Shown: in pieces, positions 17,897 through 28,785 of the stretch | Layout of the letters: each line of letters opens with the position of its first letter | Numbering within the stretch: the stretch's first letter is position 1 | Assembly: GCA_039105265.1 (NCBI GenBank) | Contig: JAPFFF010000037.1 | Coordinates: forward strand, 1-64,000 | Direction of reading: 5' to 3' | Source: Tritrichomonas musculus | Lineage: Eukaryota; Parabasalia; Tritrichomonadida; Tritrichomonadidae | Length of the DNA stretch: 64,000 nucleotides | Notes under the pieces: model-generated | The model's input: the letters and a program-made list of their open reading frames with translations, nothing else | Told to the model about the DNA's origin: nothing | The model's database searches: none | Program-made: the position numbers and the translations under genes

Positions 17897-18973
17897 TTAA
17901 ATCCATTTCCTGATATTTGATGGTATAATTTTTTGTTTTGACCAATAATCCATCTCAAGATTAGATAATTTTGTTGGTGCTCCCTCTCGTAAATTTTTAG
18001 CTGGAATTACATCTTCTGTCCCCTCGCTATATTTTATTTTATATTTATTCTTAGCTGCATCATATGATATAATTTTTTCCACTATACCTCTCTTGCCTCC
18101 CTTCAGTGTTTGCGCTATATTTTTATTTTGTGTTTTTATTAGTCTGTATCCAGGTAATTTATCTATTGATTCATCTTTAGATTTAACTATAAATTGATTT
18201 CCAGCCTTGGAATCAACTATGTATGCTTCTTTACTGACTCTATTTCTGCGCTTCGAAAATGGCTCCTTAGCTTGAATAATTCTAACTCTATCATTTGGTT
18301 TGAAGTCATAGGGATTATTTTGTGATTTGGTTTTTACATATTCTTTTTCATCTTTTTCTGTCATTTCATTTGGTATTTTATAGTCTAGTGACCTGTGGGG
18401 AGAATTGTTGTATGAATCTATTAAACCATTCATCTCTTGTTCTCCAATATATCTATTCTCACCTACCATATCTCTTATTGTTCTCATGAATCTATTTATA
18501 ATACCTAGAACATTATGGTTATTGTCTTCTGTTGTATTGTATATTATGTCATGTGTTTTCATCAGTTGCAATACATCGTTGGACAAATAAGCTGCATCTT
18601 GGTCTGATGTTATAGAATAGACATCTGGTTCTTCTTCAAAAAATTTGTTAAGTGCTTTGGCTACTTCTTTTGCACCCTTCCCCTTCATTGGATAACAAAA
18701 AGCCTTCCTGGTATTAATATTAATTAACATCAAATAATTTAATCCATCTTTTGTCTTGTCATTTATGAATGTGTCCATTTGGTATCCACCCGAATGCTTC
18801 GAATAGATGTTCATGAATTTTGCCTTTGGTACTTTCACATCATGAACCACTTTCTTTAAATAATTCAATGCTGCCTCTTCTGTGAATCCATAGCGTTTTG
18901 CAAGAGGGACAAATTTAGATGGTGTCTTCCACGGAAATTTCTTAAATAACTCATCTATTGTCTTGTAAGTCAT
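17897..18973 (-). CDS. Retroviral-type (rve) integrase (M2)
   Basis: 358 residues, closely matching M1 apart from its first 20 residues. GYQMDTFIND, ITSDQDAAYLS and NHNVLGIINRF mark the core, followed by the SH3-like and chromo-like C-terminal parts. Tight spacing (about 10 bases) to both neighbours. Start in TAAATG context. Confidence 0.92.
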   Translation of the reverse strand: MTYKTIDELFKKFPWKTPSKFVPLAKRYGFTEEAALNYLKKVVHDVKVPKAKFMNIYSKHSGGYQMDTFINDKTKDGLNYLMLININTRKAFCYPMKGKGAKEVAKALNKFFEEEPDVYSITSDQDAAYLSNDVLQLMKTHDIIYNTTEDNNHNVLGIINRFMRTIRDMVGENRYIGEQEMNGLIDSYNNSPHRSLDYKIPNEMTEKDEKEYVKTKSQNNPYDFKPNDRVRIIQAKEPFSKRRNRVSKEAYIVDSKAGNQFIVKSKDESIDKLPGYRLIKTQNKNIAQTLKGGKRGIVEKIISYDAAKNKYKIKYSEGTEDVIPAKNLREGAPTKLSNLEMDYWSKQKIIPSNIRKWI

Positions 18974-18983
18974 TTAAATTCAT

Positions 18984-20300
18984 TTAAATGTAAAGCATCT
19001 TCTTGTATGGCAAGAATATCATTTCAATTTTAAATGATTCATTATTTGGCACTATGACTGGAATGTTATTATGTCGGCCTGAATAAAAATCAATCCAAAA
19101 TCTTTGGTCTGTTGAGTTCAGCTTAAAGTATTTGATAGGGTTGAAATATATCTGACTATTACCTAAATAATATTTATTTGATTGTTCTGCTATTGATGAA
19201 TATACAGCACAAGAATGCCTATCCCATACATTTTTGAATCTTAGCTCTCTCATCCACTTGCCTTCATACCTAATGATATTTCCATCTTTATCTTTGACTG
19301 GTTTGCTTAAATCCATGAAATCCTCTGGATGGTTATTGAATGGCTCATAACCAATATTATAAACATCATCAAAATCAAATCGTCGATATGGAGATTTATT
19401 ATTTGGTGGTCTAACTCTAAAGCTAATCGATAGGTCCACATAATAGTTTTTATATTTACTATCTTTGACTTGTTCACCATTAGTTGGTGAATAAAAGATT
19501 TCATAGAACATATTATTTTCATAATCATAAAAGCCATCTGTTTGGACATCCCTTCGTCTTAAGCCAGTTTTTTCTTCATGGAATGTGGGCTTCAATTCAT
19601 TTAATTTGATTTCTTCTCTAATTTTTTCCATTTCTTTTTGAGCATTATATCTAGTGGCTATATTTATTTTATCTTCATCATTCTTTTTATCTAATTCTTT
19701 TTGTAGCTCAGCTTTAACTGTGTCATCTTTCTCATTAAATATTTTATTTGTGAGGTCTTCTATTTCTTTTTGCAAATTTTGATATTCTGTAATTAAATTA
19801 GAATATTTGGTGCTTAATTTTAGTTCTTGGTTATCTAAATTGAAATTGTGGTCTTTATTGATTTTATCTGCTTCAATATTAAACTCAACAAATTTGGCTT
19901 CAATAGCAGATTGTATATCATTCCACACCTCACTAAAATCATTTTCACGATTCAACCACGAGTTTATACTGATAAATACTTCACTCTTATGGTCATCTTC
20001 AAGATACTTCCATAATTGTTCATATGAAAATAGGGGATTATCATGCTTGAGTTTATCATATTCGTCTCGTCTATATTTTCTTACTCCAAGAGTAAATTCT
20101 ATCTTTCTACTTCTGGCTAACATAAAAATATTTCTCACCCCAATAATTGATTCCCCTCTATTTGATGTACACCATTCTTGCGGGAAATTAAAGTAATATC
20201 TGTTTGGTTTGCTAGGGTCTTGTTCTCCATCTTCTAAAAAGTAGGCATATTCAATGGCAATCGGTGTTTGCTCTTCAGCTGGATTTAGTGTCGGGTACAT
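18984..20300 (-). CDS. Minor capsid (penton-like) protein (M2)
   Basis: 438 residues. Shared blocks with M1 and M3: EYAYFLEDGEQD, NRGESIIGVRN, SSIAEQSNKYYLGNSQ, KYFKLNSTDQRFWIDFYSGR and VPNNESFKIEMIF. A coiled-coil region (about 140-240, rich in E, K, L and N) is inserted in the middle, longer than in M1 and absent from M3. It is the outermost recognisable gene of M2. Confidence 0.82.
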   Translation of the reverse strand: MYPTLNPAEEQTPIAIEYAYFLEDGEQDPSKPNRYYFNFPQEWCTSNRGESIIGVRNIFMLARSRKIEFTLGVRKYRRDEYDKLKHDNPLFSYEQLWKYLEDDHKSEVFISINSWLNRENDFSEVWNDIQSAIEAKFVEFNIEADKINKDHNFNLDNQELKLSTKYSNLITEYQNLQKEIEDLTNKIFNEKDDTVKAELQKELDKKNDEDKINIATRYNAQKEMEKIREEIKLNELKPTFHEEKTGLRRRDVQTDGFYDYENNMFYEIFYSPTNGEQVKDSKYKNYYVDLSISFRVRPPNNKSPYRRFDFDDVYNIGYEPFNNHPEDFMDLSKPVKDKDGNIIRYEGKWMRELRFKNVWDRHSCAVYSSIAEQSNKYYLGNSQIYFNPIKYFKLNSTDQRFWIDFYSGRHNNIPVIVPNNESFKIEMIFLPYKKMLYI

Positions 20301-20446
20301 TTCAATCGTGGTAAATATTTTTTTGTAGTCATTAATGACAAACTTTTTGTGAAGAGAACTTTTTGAACAGGAAACTTTTTGAATTATTAACTTTTTGAAT
20401 ACGCGAACGATAGAACTTTTTGAATGTCTGGCTTTTTGAATGGGGT

Positions 20447-20520
20447 CCAGGGGCGGGAGCCCTTGGAGTAGTCTCGAGCGTAGCGAAGAGGGTAGGCTGT
20501 GTAATTAGACACGGCCTACC
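20447..20520. repeat. GC-rich hairpin pair, right of M2
   Basis: CCAGGGGC/GCCCTTGG (20447-20454 and 20459-20466), then a 12-base stem GGTAGGCTGTGT/ACACGGCCTACC (20491-20502 and 20509-20520), each with one G-T pair. A gcgaag linker lies between them, as in the left pair at 13886-13954. Confidence 0.75.
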
Positions 20521-20534
20521 GTATACTACTATTT

Positions 20535-20689
20535 TATATTAGTGAAATGGTGTTCCGACAATTGCGACTAAGAATGGCTGAAATGCATCGTGTCTTCTGC
20601 TTGATACTTGTGGTTCTTTGTTAATTGCGTGCGTTGACGAGAAATCGTGTGATTCCCTGTTATATCAGCGAAATGGTGTTCCGACAATT
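20535..20689. repeat. 29-base direct repeat pair
   Basis: Two copies (20535-20563 and 20661-20689) containing gaaatggtgttccgacaatt, differing at two positions, 126 bases apart start to start. Confidence 0.85.
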
Positions 20690-21029
20690 ATGAATAGGAA
20701 CGAGCATAATACAAAGGCATAAGAAGCTCATTAATGAAATCCATCAATGGCTGGCGTTAGTCAACATAATAAAATAAAAAGTTAATACTTGTTATTTACT
20801 TATTGTCAAGTCTTGCGGCTAAATATATGATTTTTCACGTGACATTTCAAAATGCGGCTAAATATATCTTCCTTATAAATATAATTCATTTGTGTGATCA
20901 GGACAAATGAAAAATGAAGTAAATTATGTAAATAATATTTTATTTCACTTTTTATAGCGCCAACTTTTTTTCTTTCTATAAATTTTCTCCAAAGAATATC
21001 CCGCCATTTTTTCCCAATACAAATTAAAA

Positions 21030-22692
21030 TTGATAAGAATTTTTTCGATTTTTTATATCACATTTCCCCGCAAAGGTGACCGAAGGAAGAAATATCTGGG
21101 TACCCGATATTTTTCAAAATTTTATAGGGATATATGCACTGCTGCATATATACAAGGTTCTAAAACCTATAAATTTTTAAGAACATATTTTCCGCTTATA
21201 AGTGATCGAGATTTAAGACGAAACTATTCAGAAGAAAAAACCTCAATTATGAAGATGCTCATTGATGAGAGCAGAGTAAATGAAGTTGTTGATAAAACTT
21301 CAGAATCTTGAACTTCAGATGATCCAATAATCGCAACTTTGGCGATTGACGCCGCGAAATTTAAAAATATCAAAGGATCTTCAATATTAAAAAAAATTCC
21401 GGAATTATCAAAACACAAAATTAATCCAATCGATCCGGATAAAATATACAATAATATATTTGTTTTTTATTTAGAACCAATAAATAAGGATATAAAACCT
21501 TATCCGATCCACTTTGAACTTCATACCTCTGGATCCGCACCAAGTTTTATACATACATTGGTGCAATCAATTAGCGACGCTCTACTTCTTTCAAACATAT
21601 TTGTCGAATATGTGGCGTCTGATGGCGACCATCAGTACGATTATTTACATTATGAATTTTTTGATAAATATATAACCAAATTCGAAAAAGGAGCTTCATT
21701 TCAAGACATTGTAAAACAAGCAATTGAATATTCAACTTCAAGAGAAAAAATGATTCCAATATCTGATTTTTTGAACTCAGCTAAAATAATCAGAGGAAAC
21801 ATTGTTAATAATCATATATTGTTAGAAAAATTATCAAAAGTAACTATCAGCAAAGATGATTTCATTGACTATAACTTGGGACAAGCGATTTTTGACAAGT
21901 CAAAAATCGGTAAAATGAAAGACTGCTACCCTCTTGCCTTATTCTCTACAGATACCATAAACCGCGCCCTTTGCAAAAGTCAAACAGATGTGCTTTTTTT
22001 TTGCAGTCCCATTCAATTGTATAATTGAAGGGTTACATAATCCACACCTGAGCATTGATGCAAGACTTTATCTTTTTGAATTGGCATTTGATTTCATCAT
22101 GCATTATTTATATAACCCAAAAGACAATCCGATCAGCATTACAACTCGCATTGGACTAATTAGAATATTAAACACAATAATTGGGTTGGCGGCGAGTTTA
22201 ACAAGATTTAATCTTGTAAAGCTTGGACACATAAGTACTCATCCGCTTGAGAACTTCTTCGGAACAGTTAGGTTTTCTTCGAAAAATAATCATAGTTGTG
22301 AAAATATAATAGATTCAATTGCCAAAGGAATTCTTTTTAAAAAAATATTTCGACGATATAAGTTGTCCGAGACTATTCGCACAAGAGTTGGAATTGGAGG
22401 CGAAACTGCTATTATTACAAAAACAGACGGTAAAGTTCCTTCATATAATCCATTTCACTTATTTAAAGAAGTTTGGTCATCACTAAAAACAGGATCTATT
22501 CCTGAAATGTTCTATTCCTGGTATATTAGCTTTAAAGATATCGAATGGAAAGATAAATTTTATACTCCTAGTACAATTAGCGGCTCAAATATACTTGCAA
22601 GATATATAGCTGATATAACTGATTCCGACAAAAAAAAAAAAGAAGAAAAAGAAGAAATTCCAGTTTATAAAATTGAACAGCGCGCGTTTTAA
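21030..22692 (+). pseudogene. P-element/THAP9-like transposase, broken
   Basis: Three adjoining frames read as one transposase-like gene with an in-frame TGA near 21,309 and a frame change in a T8 run near 21,995. Motifs: IGKMKDCYPLALFSTDTINRAL, which resembles the GKMKV..A..LS block of P/THAP9 transposases, and STHPLENFFGTVRF, like their C-terminal LE.FFS..R block. VEYVASDGD may hold a catalytic aspartate. The N-terminal piece (21030-21311) is basic and could include a DNA-binding part, but no THAP zinc finger is seen. It shares a scheme with the gene on the opposite strand at 23131-24519. Family assignment is from motif pattern only. Confidence 0.45.
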
Positions 22693-22853
22693 TCTCACAA
22701 AAAAAGAAAATGATAGTCTTGAAATAGATCAACCCGGAATATTCTTTACGAGATTATATGGTAAAATTATTCGTAATTATAAATTTTAATAATAAAGACT
22801 TAATTCAGATAAAAATAACTTTAATCTTTTTAATCATCAATCAAGTTATTCAT

Positions 22854-22954
22854 GGAAATCATATTTCACCGGAATATTAATTCAACGGAAATCATATTTT
22901 ACTGGATTATTAATTCACCAGGAATCATATTTTACCTGAATTTATATTCACTGA
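22854..22954. repeat. 33-base tandem repeat, 3 copies
   Basis: Three imperfect copies of about 33 bases with the pattern ggaaatcatattt...ggaatattaattca, in the 438-base gap between the two transposase-like loci. Nothing else is seen in that gap. Confidence 0.8.
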
Positions 22955-23130
22955 ACACTCTTTTTTCTAAGGAAATACAAATTACCTACATCGATTCAGC
23001 TTCTTTATGTTATGAAATATTATTAAAATAGTGCTCACAAAATATTGTTAATTAATTAGAAAATTATAAATTAAACTTTAATTGCACTTTCTGAGCATAT
23101 GTTCAGAAACACAAATTTATAAATATTGGA

Positions 23131-24519
23131 TTATATAATAATTTTTTTTAGTAAAGATTTAATGTAAATATATATATATATATATATAATATAGTATAAA
23201 TCTGCAAATAGTAACATATATTCATCAGCTTTTTCATTAATGCTTTCTTGAAATTCATCATTTTCAAAAGTTCCATATTTGAACATTATATCAACAAATT
23301 CAAATGTATTAAACTCGCAATCAAAACCAATTGTCCATTTTTTTGCGTCAAATCTAGTGCCGCCAGCATTATCACGTTGATTAATTTTATCACCTAAATT
23401 ATACTCTTGAACTAGAAAGAAATCAAAAGCCCCTTCAACAAAAAAATGCATCACATGATCGTAGTGATTATTTCCAAGGCATCTAAAACGGTTTTGACCA
23501 AAAAAGTTTTCGACAACATGGGATGTTACTCGGTCAATTCCCAAAAAAAGTAAATTATGACCCAAGACAAATCGAAGTGCAAGCAATGAGTGAATTATTT
23601 TTATTAAATACTTTTCTGATGCAACAATTACACCATCAGAATTTTTAGTGCTGTTTTGTGTAATATGTGGTTCTTGAATTTGAGTTTTAAATTGTTCTGT
23701 TTTGTTTGTTTTAGAAATTTTGTTAATCTTCTTATAAAAACGAAAGAAAAACAAAATTGAAGCTTCACAAAAACCAATTCTTGTTTGTATATTGATTTTA
23801 GGATTTCGAAATGATTCTAAAACTAGAGTGTAAATTAAAATATATAATGTCAATCCATGATTTTCGGATTCAAAAGATTTGAATACATTTTCAAAAGTGA
23901 ATAAATTGATCGCATAAAAATCTTTCATTTTACCGATTGACATCATATCGGTAATGGTAGATCCTAACTCAAGAATCATTTGGATTTCTTCTTGTAATAT
24001 CGGTGGTATAAATTTATTTAAAAAAAGATTTCCATTTATTAAACGTATTCTTGAACTCTTACAAGCATGAAGTATATCTAAAATTGGTAAAGGAGGACAA
24101 TGAGGAAAATTACCAAAGATTAAATGAATGAGATCTATTATAGTCATTTCATCATTAGGATCTAGTATTTTATCAATATATGGTTCAATGTATTTATTGA
24201 AGTACTCTGCATGATATTTTGACAATCCTGTTTCTCCATCGGCACAAATAAAAATAGGAGAAAAATTAAATTTTTGTAATTTTCCTAAAATCTGAATTAT
24301 TTTACTCATTTCTAAATCATGTATGTGTCCATCTGAGGAAGAACTTAAATGAACAATTATTGAATGCATTCGCACATCATGAGGTAATAATGCAAATGCA
24401 AACATTTGGTTGTCACTTGATTCATTTGATTTATATAATGGAGGATATGATTTTATTTCTCTGAAATCATCATTTTTAATAAGCAAATTGATATAGGCTA
24501 GATGGACACAGATATTCAA
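23131..24519 (-). CDS. P-element/THAP9-like transposase relative
   Basis: 462 residues. It has MSIGKMKDFYAINLFTFENVF (compare IGKMKDCYPLALF in the locus above), ICADGETGLSKYHAEYFNKYI (compare ASDGDHQYDYLHYEFFDKYI) and SHVVENFFGQNRFR (compare HPLENFFGTVRF). It is thus a diverged relative on the opposite strand. The N-terminal region seems short, with no recognisable DNA-binding domain, and the last 20 residues are read from a (TA)n microsatellite (about 23,167-23,190), so the true C-terminus is probably eroded. It may be a decayed transposon or a domesticated family member. Confidence 0.45.
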   Translation of the reverse strand: MNICVHLAYINLLIKNDDFREIKSYPPLYKSNESSDNQMFAFALLPHDVRMHSIIVHLSSSSDGHIHDLEMSKIIQILGKLQKFNFSPIFICADGETGLSKYHAEYFNKYIEPYIDKILDPNDEMTIIDLIHLIFGNFPHCPPLPILDILHACKSSRIRLINGNLFLNKFIPPILQEEIQMILELGSTITDMMSIGKMKDFYAINLFTFENVFKSFESENHGLTLYILIYTLVLESFRNPKINIQTRIGFCEASILFFFRFYKKINKISKTNKTEQFKTQIQEPHITQNSTKNSDGVIVASEKYLIKIIHSLLALRFVLGHNLLFLGIDRVTSHVVENFFGQNRFRCLGNNHYDHVMHFFVEGAFDFFLVQEYNLGDKINQRDNAGGTRFDAKKWTIGFDCEFNTFEFVDIMFKYGTFENDEFQESINEKADEYMLLFADLYYIIYIYIYIYIKSLLKKIII

Positions 24520-25310
24520 AAAATACTCTCAAAAAGAGGACTTTTAAAAATTTTGTATCCATTAAAATTCTTAAAGCTTCATCAAAAAGTTAGAAAATGG
24601 AAACTTTTTTATATGGAAACAAAAGCCTAGATAATAATCATCTACTTTTAAAAAGTTTGAAATTTTGAATGAAATTCAATAGTGCGAGAACTAGTTTTTA
24701 AATTCTTTAGAATTGTAAATTCGATTTAAAATTGTTACATTTGCGTTTGTTGAAACATTAAATGCATCTTTTCATATTCTCAAAAAGTTTCTATATTTTC
24801 TTCTTAAAAAATAATAACATAGCATTCAAAAAAATTTTTTTTAACAAGAAGGTTCGTTTTTATTACTATGAAAAAGTTTTTATGTACGTTTTGTGGTTTA
24901 AAAAAATTGATATTTTATCTTTGCTATTTTCATTTTCAAGCGATCCGATTAAACCGAATTTTTCAATTTAGATTATATGATGCTCAAACAAAAGCATATC
25001 ATTTTTAGGAAACTTAAGTTTGGGCCATTTTTTTTTTTCTGAAATCATGAATCTGATTCTTTATATTTGTATAGAAATTAAGATATGTAAAGTCCCCCAA
25101 AAAAATAGGAGTCTCATTCAACAAAAAAGGGGTTGACGATCAAGTTAAGAAAAAATTGAATATTTTTTCAGAAAATATAATTTTAAGAAAAAAATTTTTT
25201 TTCAAATATTTTTTTCTCAAAATAAATTTTTATTATCGTTTTCCCTTGAAATTAATTATTTTTTGAATCGACCCCTTTATTTCTCTCACTTTATGATAAA
25301 AAAATGATGT

Positions 25311-25383
25311 ACTAGATATTTTAACATTTTGTTCTCAAAAAGTTAGAATTTTTAATAAAAGACATAGAAAATATTGAATAAAT
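25311..25383 (+). repeat. Dispersed repeat copy 1
   Basis: About 73 bases including actagatatt, acattttgttctcaaaaagt and catagaaaatattgaataaa. A diverged inverted copy lies at 59802-59871, on the far side of M3. Confidence 0.75.
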
Positions 25384-25398
25384 AATATTTTTTTTTTA

Positions 25399-25552
25399 TT
25401 CAAAATTATTTGGGTTACATATTTTTACCGAGTCTTACCCCAAATCGCGGGGTCTCGACTCCTCCTAACGACTCCTCCCTCTGGTCGTCGCTCGACGCCC
25501 GCTAGGGGTATGTAGACTGCGGAAAAAATATGTAAAAATAAAATAATTTGAA
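25399..25552. repeat. Foldback element with GC-rich core
   Basis: Imperfect inverted arms of about 45 bases (25399-25441 and 25505-25552; shared blocks TTACATATTTTT and ACCCC) enclose a strikingly GC-rich loop (about 25442-25504) in otherwise about 80% AT sequence. No coding potential. It resembles a small hairpin-type nonautonomous transposon or a structured RNA locus. Confidence 0.6.
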
Positions 25553-26177
25553 AGAGTGGCAGTACATATAATTTACGGATTAAAATTTTATATTGAGGAT
25601 ATTATATTTTTTTAATATGTTTTTTAATATTATATAACTAATTTAATATAAATAATACTAGTTAATTATTAATTTATTTACCAATTAATAAATATATATT
25701 TTGATTACTTTATTTTTTGTAAATATTTCAAATAATTAAAGCCAAAATAATGAAACATTTTTATATTATGAATATAAACATATAATAACTCATTTATATA
25801 CTTATAATATTTTTAATATATGTTTAATAATTATATTATATTTTAATTTTAAATTAATTTGCTATTTATTATAATATATGAAAAATGTTCATATATTATT
25901 TTAATTCAAATTTTCACAAAGAATTGAATTTTATATTATAAAATTTCAATTTATTTTGTTTAAAATAGTCTTGTTTTAATTAATTTACTAAAATTTCAAA
26001 ATAAATCTTAGTCTTTTATCATTAAGTCATATTTATATATATATTATTAAATATTAAAATTATGAAAATACGATTCACAATTAAAAAACTGATATTTGTT
26101 TACTTTATTGGATTTATTTGCTAATTAAAGTTGTTTTAAAATAAAAATCACTGATTACATTCTTTAGGACAATCGTT

Positions 26178-26563
26178 TTTTTCTACGCCACTTTTTGAAT
26201 GTTTTTTCTATCCATGAGTAGCTACTCATGGAAAGTAAAAAACCACCATCTTAAGGTGAAATTTAACTTACTCTGTTAAGAAAATTAACCAAAAAAATCG
26301 TAAATTTAAATTCTTCTTTTAAATTTTAACTATTTGCTTTTTTTGATATAATTTTTTTTTATTTTTACATAAGTTTTCAGGAATATACGCACCAGTGATC
26401 ACCACGGGGCTGCGCAAAGCCGAATCAGGTTCCTTGAATTGCTGGATGAATCGGGAAGCAATTTGAACTAAATATTAATGCATTATTTAGCAAAAATTGA
26501 ATAAAAAATGTATAAAAAAGTATTCAAAAAGTTTAAAAGTTTTCAAAAAGTGGCGTAGAAAAA
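26178..26563. mobile_element. MITE-like element, 386 bases
   Basis: Perfect 22-base terminal inverted repeats (26178-26199 and 26542-26563; core TCTACGCCACTTTTTGAA). Inside is a perfect 20-base palindrome (CCATGAGTAGCTACTCATGG, 26211-26230) and a GC-richer stretch near 26,385-26,460. No open reading frame. A target site duplication could not be called. It is most likely a nonautonomous DNA transposon. Confidence 0.7.
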
Positions 26564-27034
26564 TATGATTCCCCCATTCTTTATTTATAATGCTTTTTTA
26601 AAAAATAATCTTTTTACGATTTTTTTTCAATATTTGATGATTATTATAATATTATCATCATCAAATTAGATATATTACGATTATTAAGATATATTAAAAT
26701 GATTATTATGATTCATTCATTTTATTAAAGGTAATTACACTCTTTTTAATTCAATTTTTTTTCTGAGAAAAGTTGATGAATATGGAATATTTTTACTTCA
26801 AAAATAATAAAATTATTATTTGCCTAGAGACATATTTGATTACAAAATTTTGGAGCTTAATACCTATGAATAATTGATTTACCAATTTTCAAAAAAATAT
26901 GAGAAAATATGAGGAAGTATTATTTTTTTGTTTTGATACTTTAAAATTTTATTTATAAAATAAATTCACTTGTAATTAATAAAGTAAATTAAATAATTAA
27001 CTTTTGTGAAGCTATATATTTATATTTTATTTGT

Positions 27035-28774
27035 ATAGATGTGGGGGAGCCAAAAATAACGTATTTTTTATTTAAAAAAATACCAATTTTAACAGTATAA
27101 AAAAAGATTTATTTCTTGTTATTGGAAGAATAAGTATGAAAACTTATTTTATTTTATTTAATCCGTATATCTTATGCCTAACTTGATTAAATATGATGTT
27201 TTTATTTATCATTAAAATATATTTATCTCGATATAAAAATAAGTTATAATAAATATTATAATATATTTATTATATAAAAACAATTTTAAAAATTATTATT
27301 TCTTCAAATACTATTATTAATAATTTTTAAATGAAAAAAATTATAGATAAATATTGAATGTGTAATGATTTACGAAAGACCACCTGGCATAAAATTTTTT
27401 CTATTAAAAATGCTCCATATTTTAAATAATAATAACACTCTATATAGCAATTACAATTATTAAATATTTTAAAAAAATTGGCGCAGAATTTTAAGATAAA
27501 ATTATTTGTATGTAGATAAATATTTCTAAGAAATATGATCGTTTTTTAATAAATTGAAAGCTTTATTTTATAAATTAAATAAATACTCATTTATAAAAAA
27601 ACGAAGAGAAAACTGTACCAAATATATTAAATAAAATAAAAATTCATTTTTCAATCATATGTCTCTTTGATCAAATGTTCTCAATCGATATCATAATTAT
27701 ATTCTAAAACATATGCATCAGGGCTATTTTTTAAAAGACTGTTTGGTACATTCTAGATAATATACAAGTATTTCTTCATATTGGTATTGCATAAGTAAGT
27801 TGAGGAGTCAATCATACTTGCTTTTTTTAGAATACTAATTGATTAATTGATTTCTCAAAAAGTTTAACAGTTTTTTTTAATAAAATCCATATTATCTTAC
27901 CACATCTAAGTATATACATGTAAATATATATTATTTTAGTATATTCAAAGGAAATATTTAAAATATATTTATTTTTGATGCCTTTTCGTGTTAGAAAATG
28001 ATTGATCAATATAATGATTCAACTTTTTTGAAAAATCTAGCGCCAAATTCTTTTTCATTTCCTATGAATAACAGCACTACAAAAATATTTATTCAATCAA
28101 ATATTTATTTTCATAATTTAATAGAAACTCCAAATGAAAAAAATAACACAATTAATATGTAAGCATTTGAGATTCTTTCTTAGATTGTTAATTATATATT
28201 TTAAATACTACAAAATGAATAAATATATAACATTTATCACATGTTTTTAATCAATTACATTTTGTATTTATAAAGATAAAAATGTTTTATGTTAATTTTC
28301 AAAAATCTTATAGGCTTGAAATTTTGGAAAATCATATTCATAATTACTTAGAGATAATTTTTTTATAATAAAATATTAAAAAAAGAATTCCTAAATTTTT
28401 TTCAATTTCTTGATATTACCTTTTTAATTTTTTATTTCTAAACGGCCTTACCTTGTCAGGTGGTCTTTTACGAAATTCTTCTCAAAGATAAAAGAAAATC
28501 TAGTTTTGACGAATCAAATAAAAATAGTAATATTTAAATAAAATAATATTAAAATATAACAAATAAAACGCTGGCCAATTCCAAACTAAGAACAAATTAA
28601 CTATAATAATTGTTTTTCTGACCATATAGCACCAGAATTTTTTTTTATTTTTTTATTTTGGAATGCGCCAGTCCAATCATCTTGAAACTTTGTGATTTAA
28701 TTTACCATATATATATAAGAATTTATATTATAATTTTGAACTGATTTAAAAAAAAATTTTGCTCCCCCACCTCT
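27035..28774. repeat. Widely spaced inverted repeat, about 1.7 kb apart
   Basis: Arms 27035-27056 and 28755-28774 share GTGGGGGAGC with flanking AT-rich match. A second nested pair (27375-27389 and 28454-28468, AAAGACCACCTGRCA) lies inside. No gene lies between. It could be the ends of decayed nonautonomous transposons. Confidence 0.55.
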
Positions 28775-28785
28775 ATTTGTATTTG

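Larger units (their letters stand above)
13969..20300 (-). mobile_element. Maverick/Polinton M2 (incomplete copy)
   Basis: Virus-like Polinton of the same lineage as M1: the capsid, packaging and integration genes are alike in order and close in sequence. No polymerase, primase, protease or terminal repeats are visible, so this is a partial, broken copy. It lies in the same orientation as M1 and only 1.3 kb away. Most remaining genes are open, which argues against great age. GC-rich hairpin pairs lie on both sides. Confidence 0.85.
20301..21029. other. Gene-free spacer right of M2
   Basis: No gene seen. It holds six irregularly spaced copies of an actttttga-type motif (about 20339-20440), the GC-rich hairpin pair, a 29-base direct repeat pair, and two copies of tgcggctaaatata near 20,815 and 20,855. 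The right end of M2 must lie here but is not defined. Confidence 0.6.

Noticed and set aside
1-20300. M1 and M2 as one element of 20 kb
   Set aside because: Both carry their own capsid, ATPase, integrase and minor capsid genes in the same orientation, so they are two related elements.
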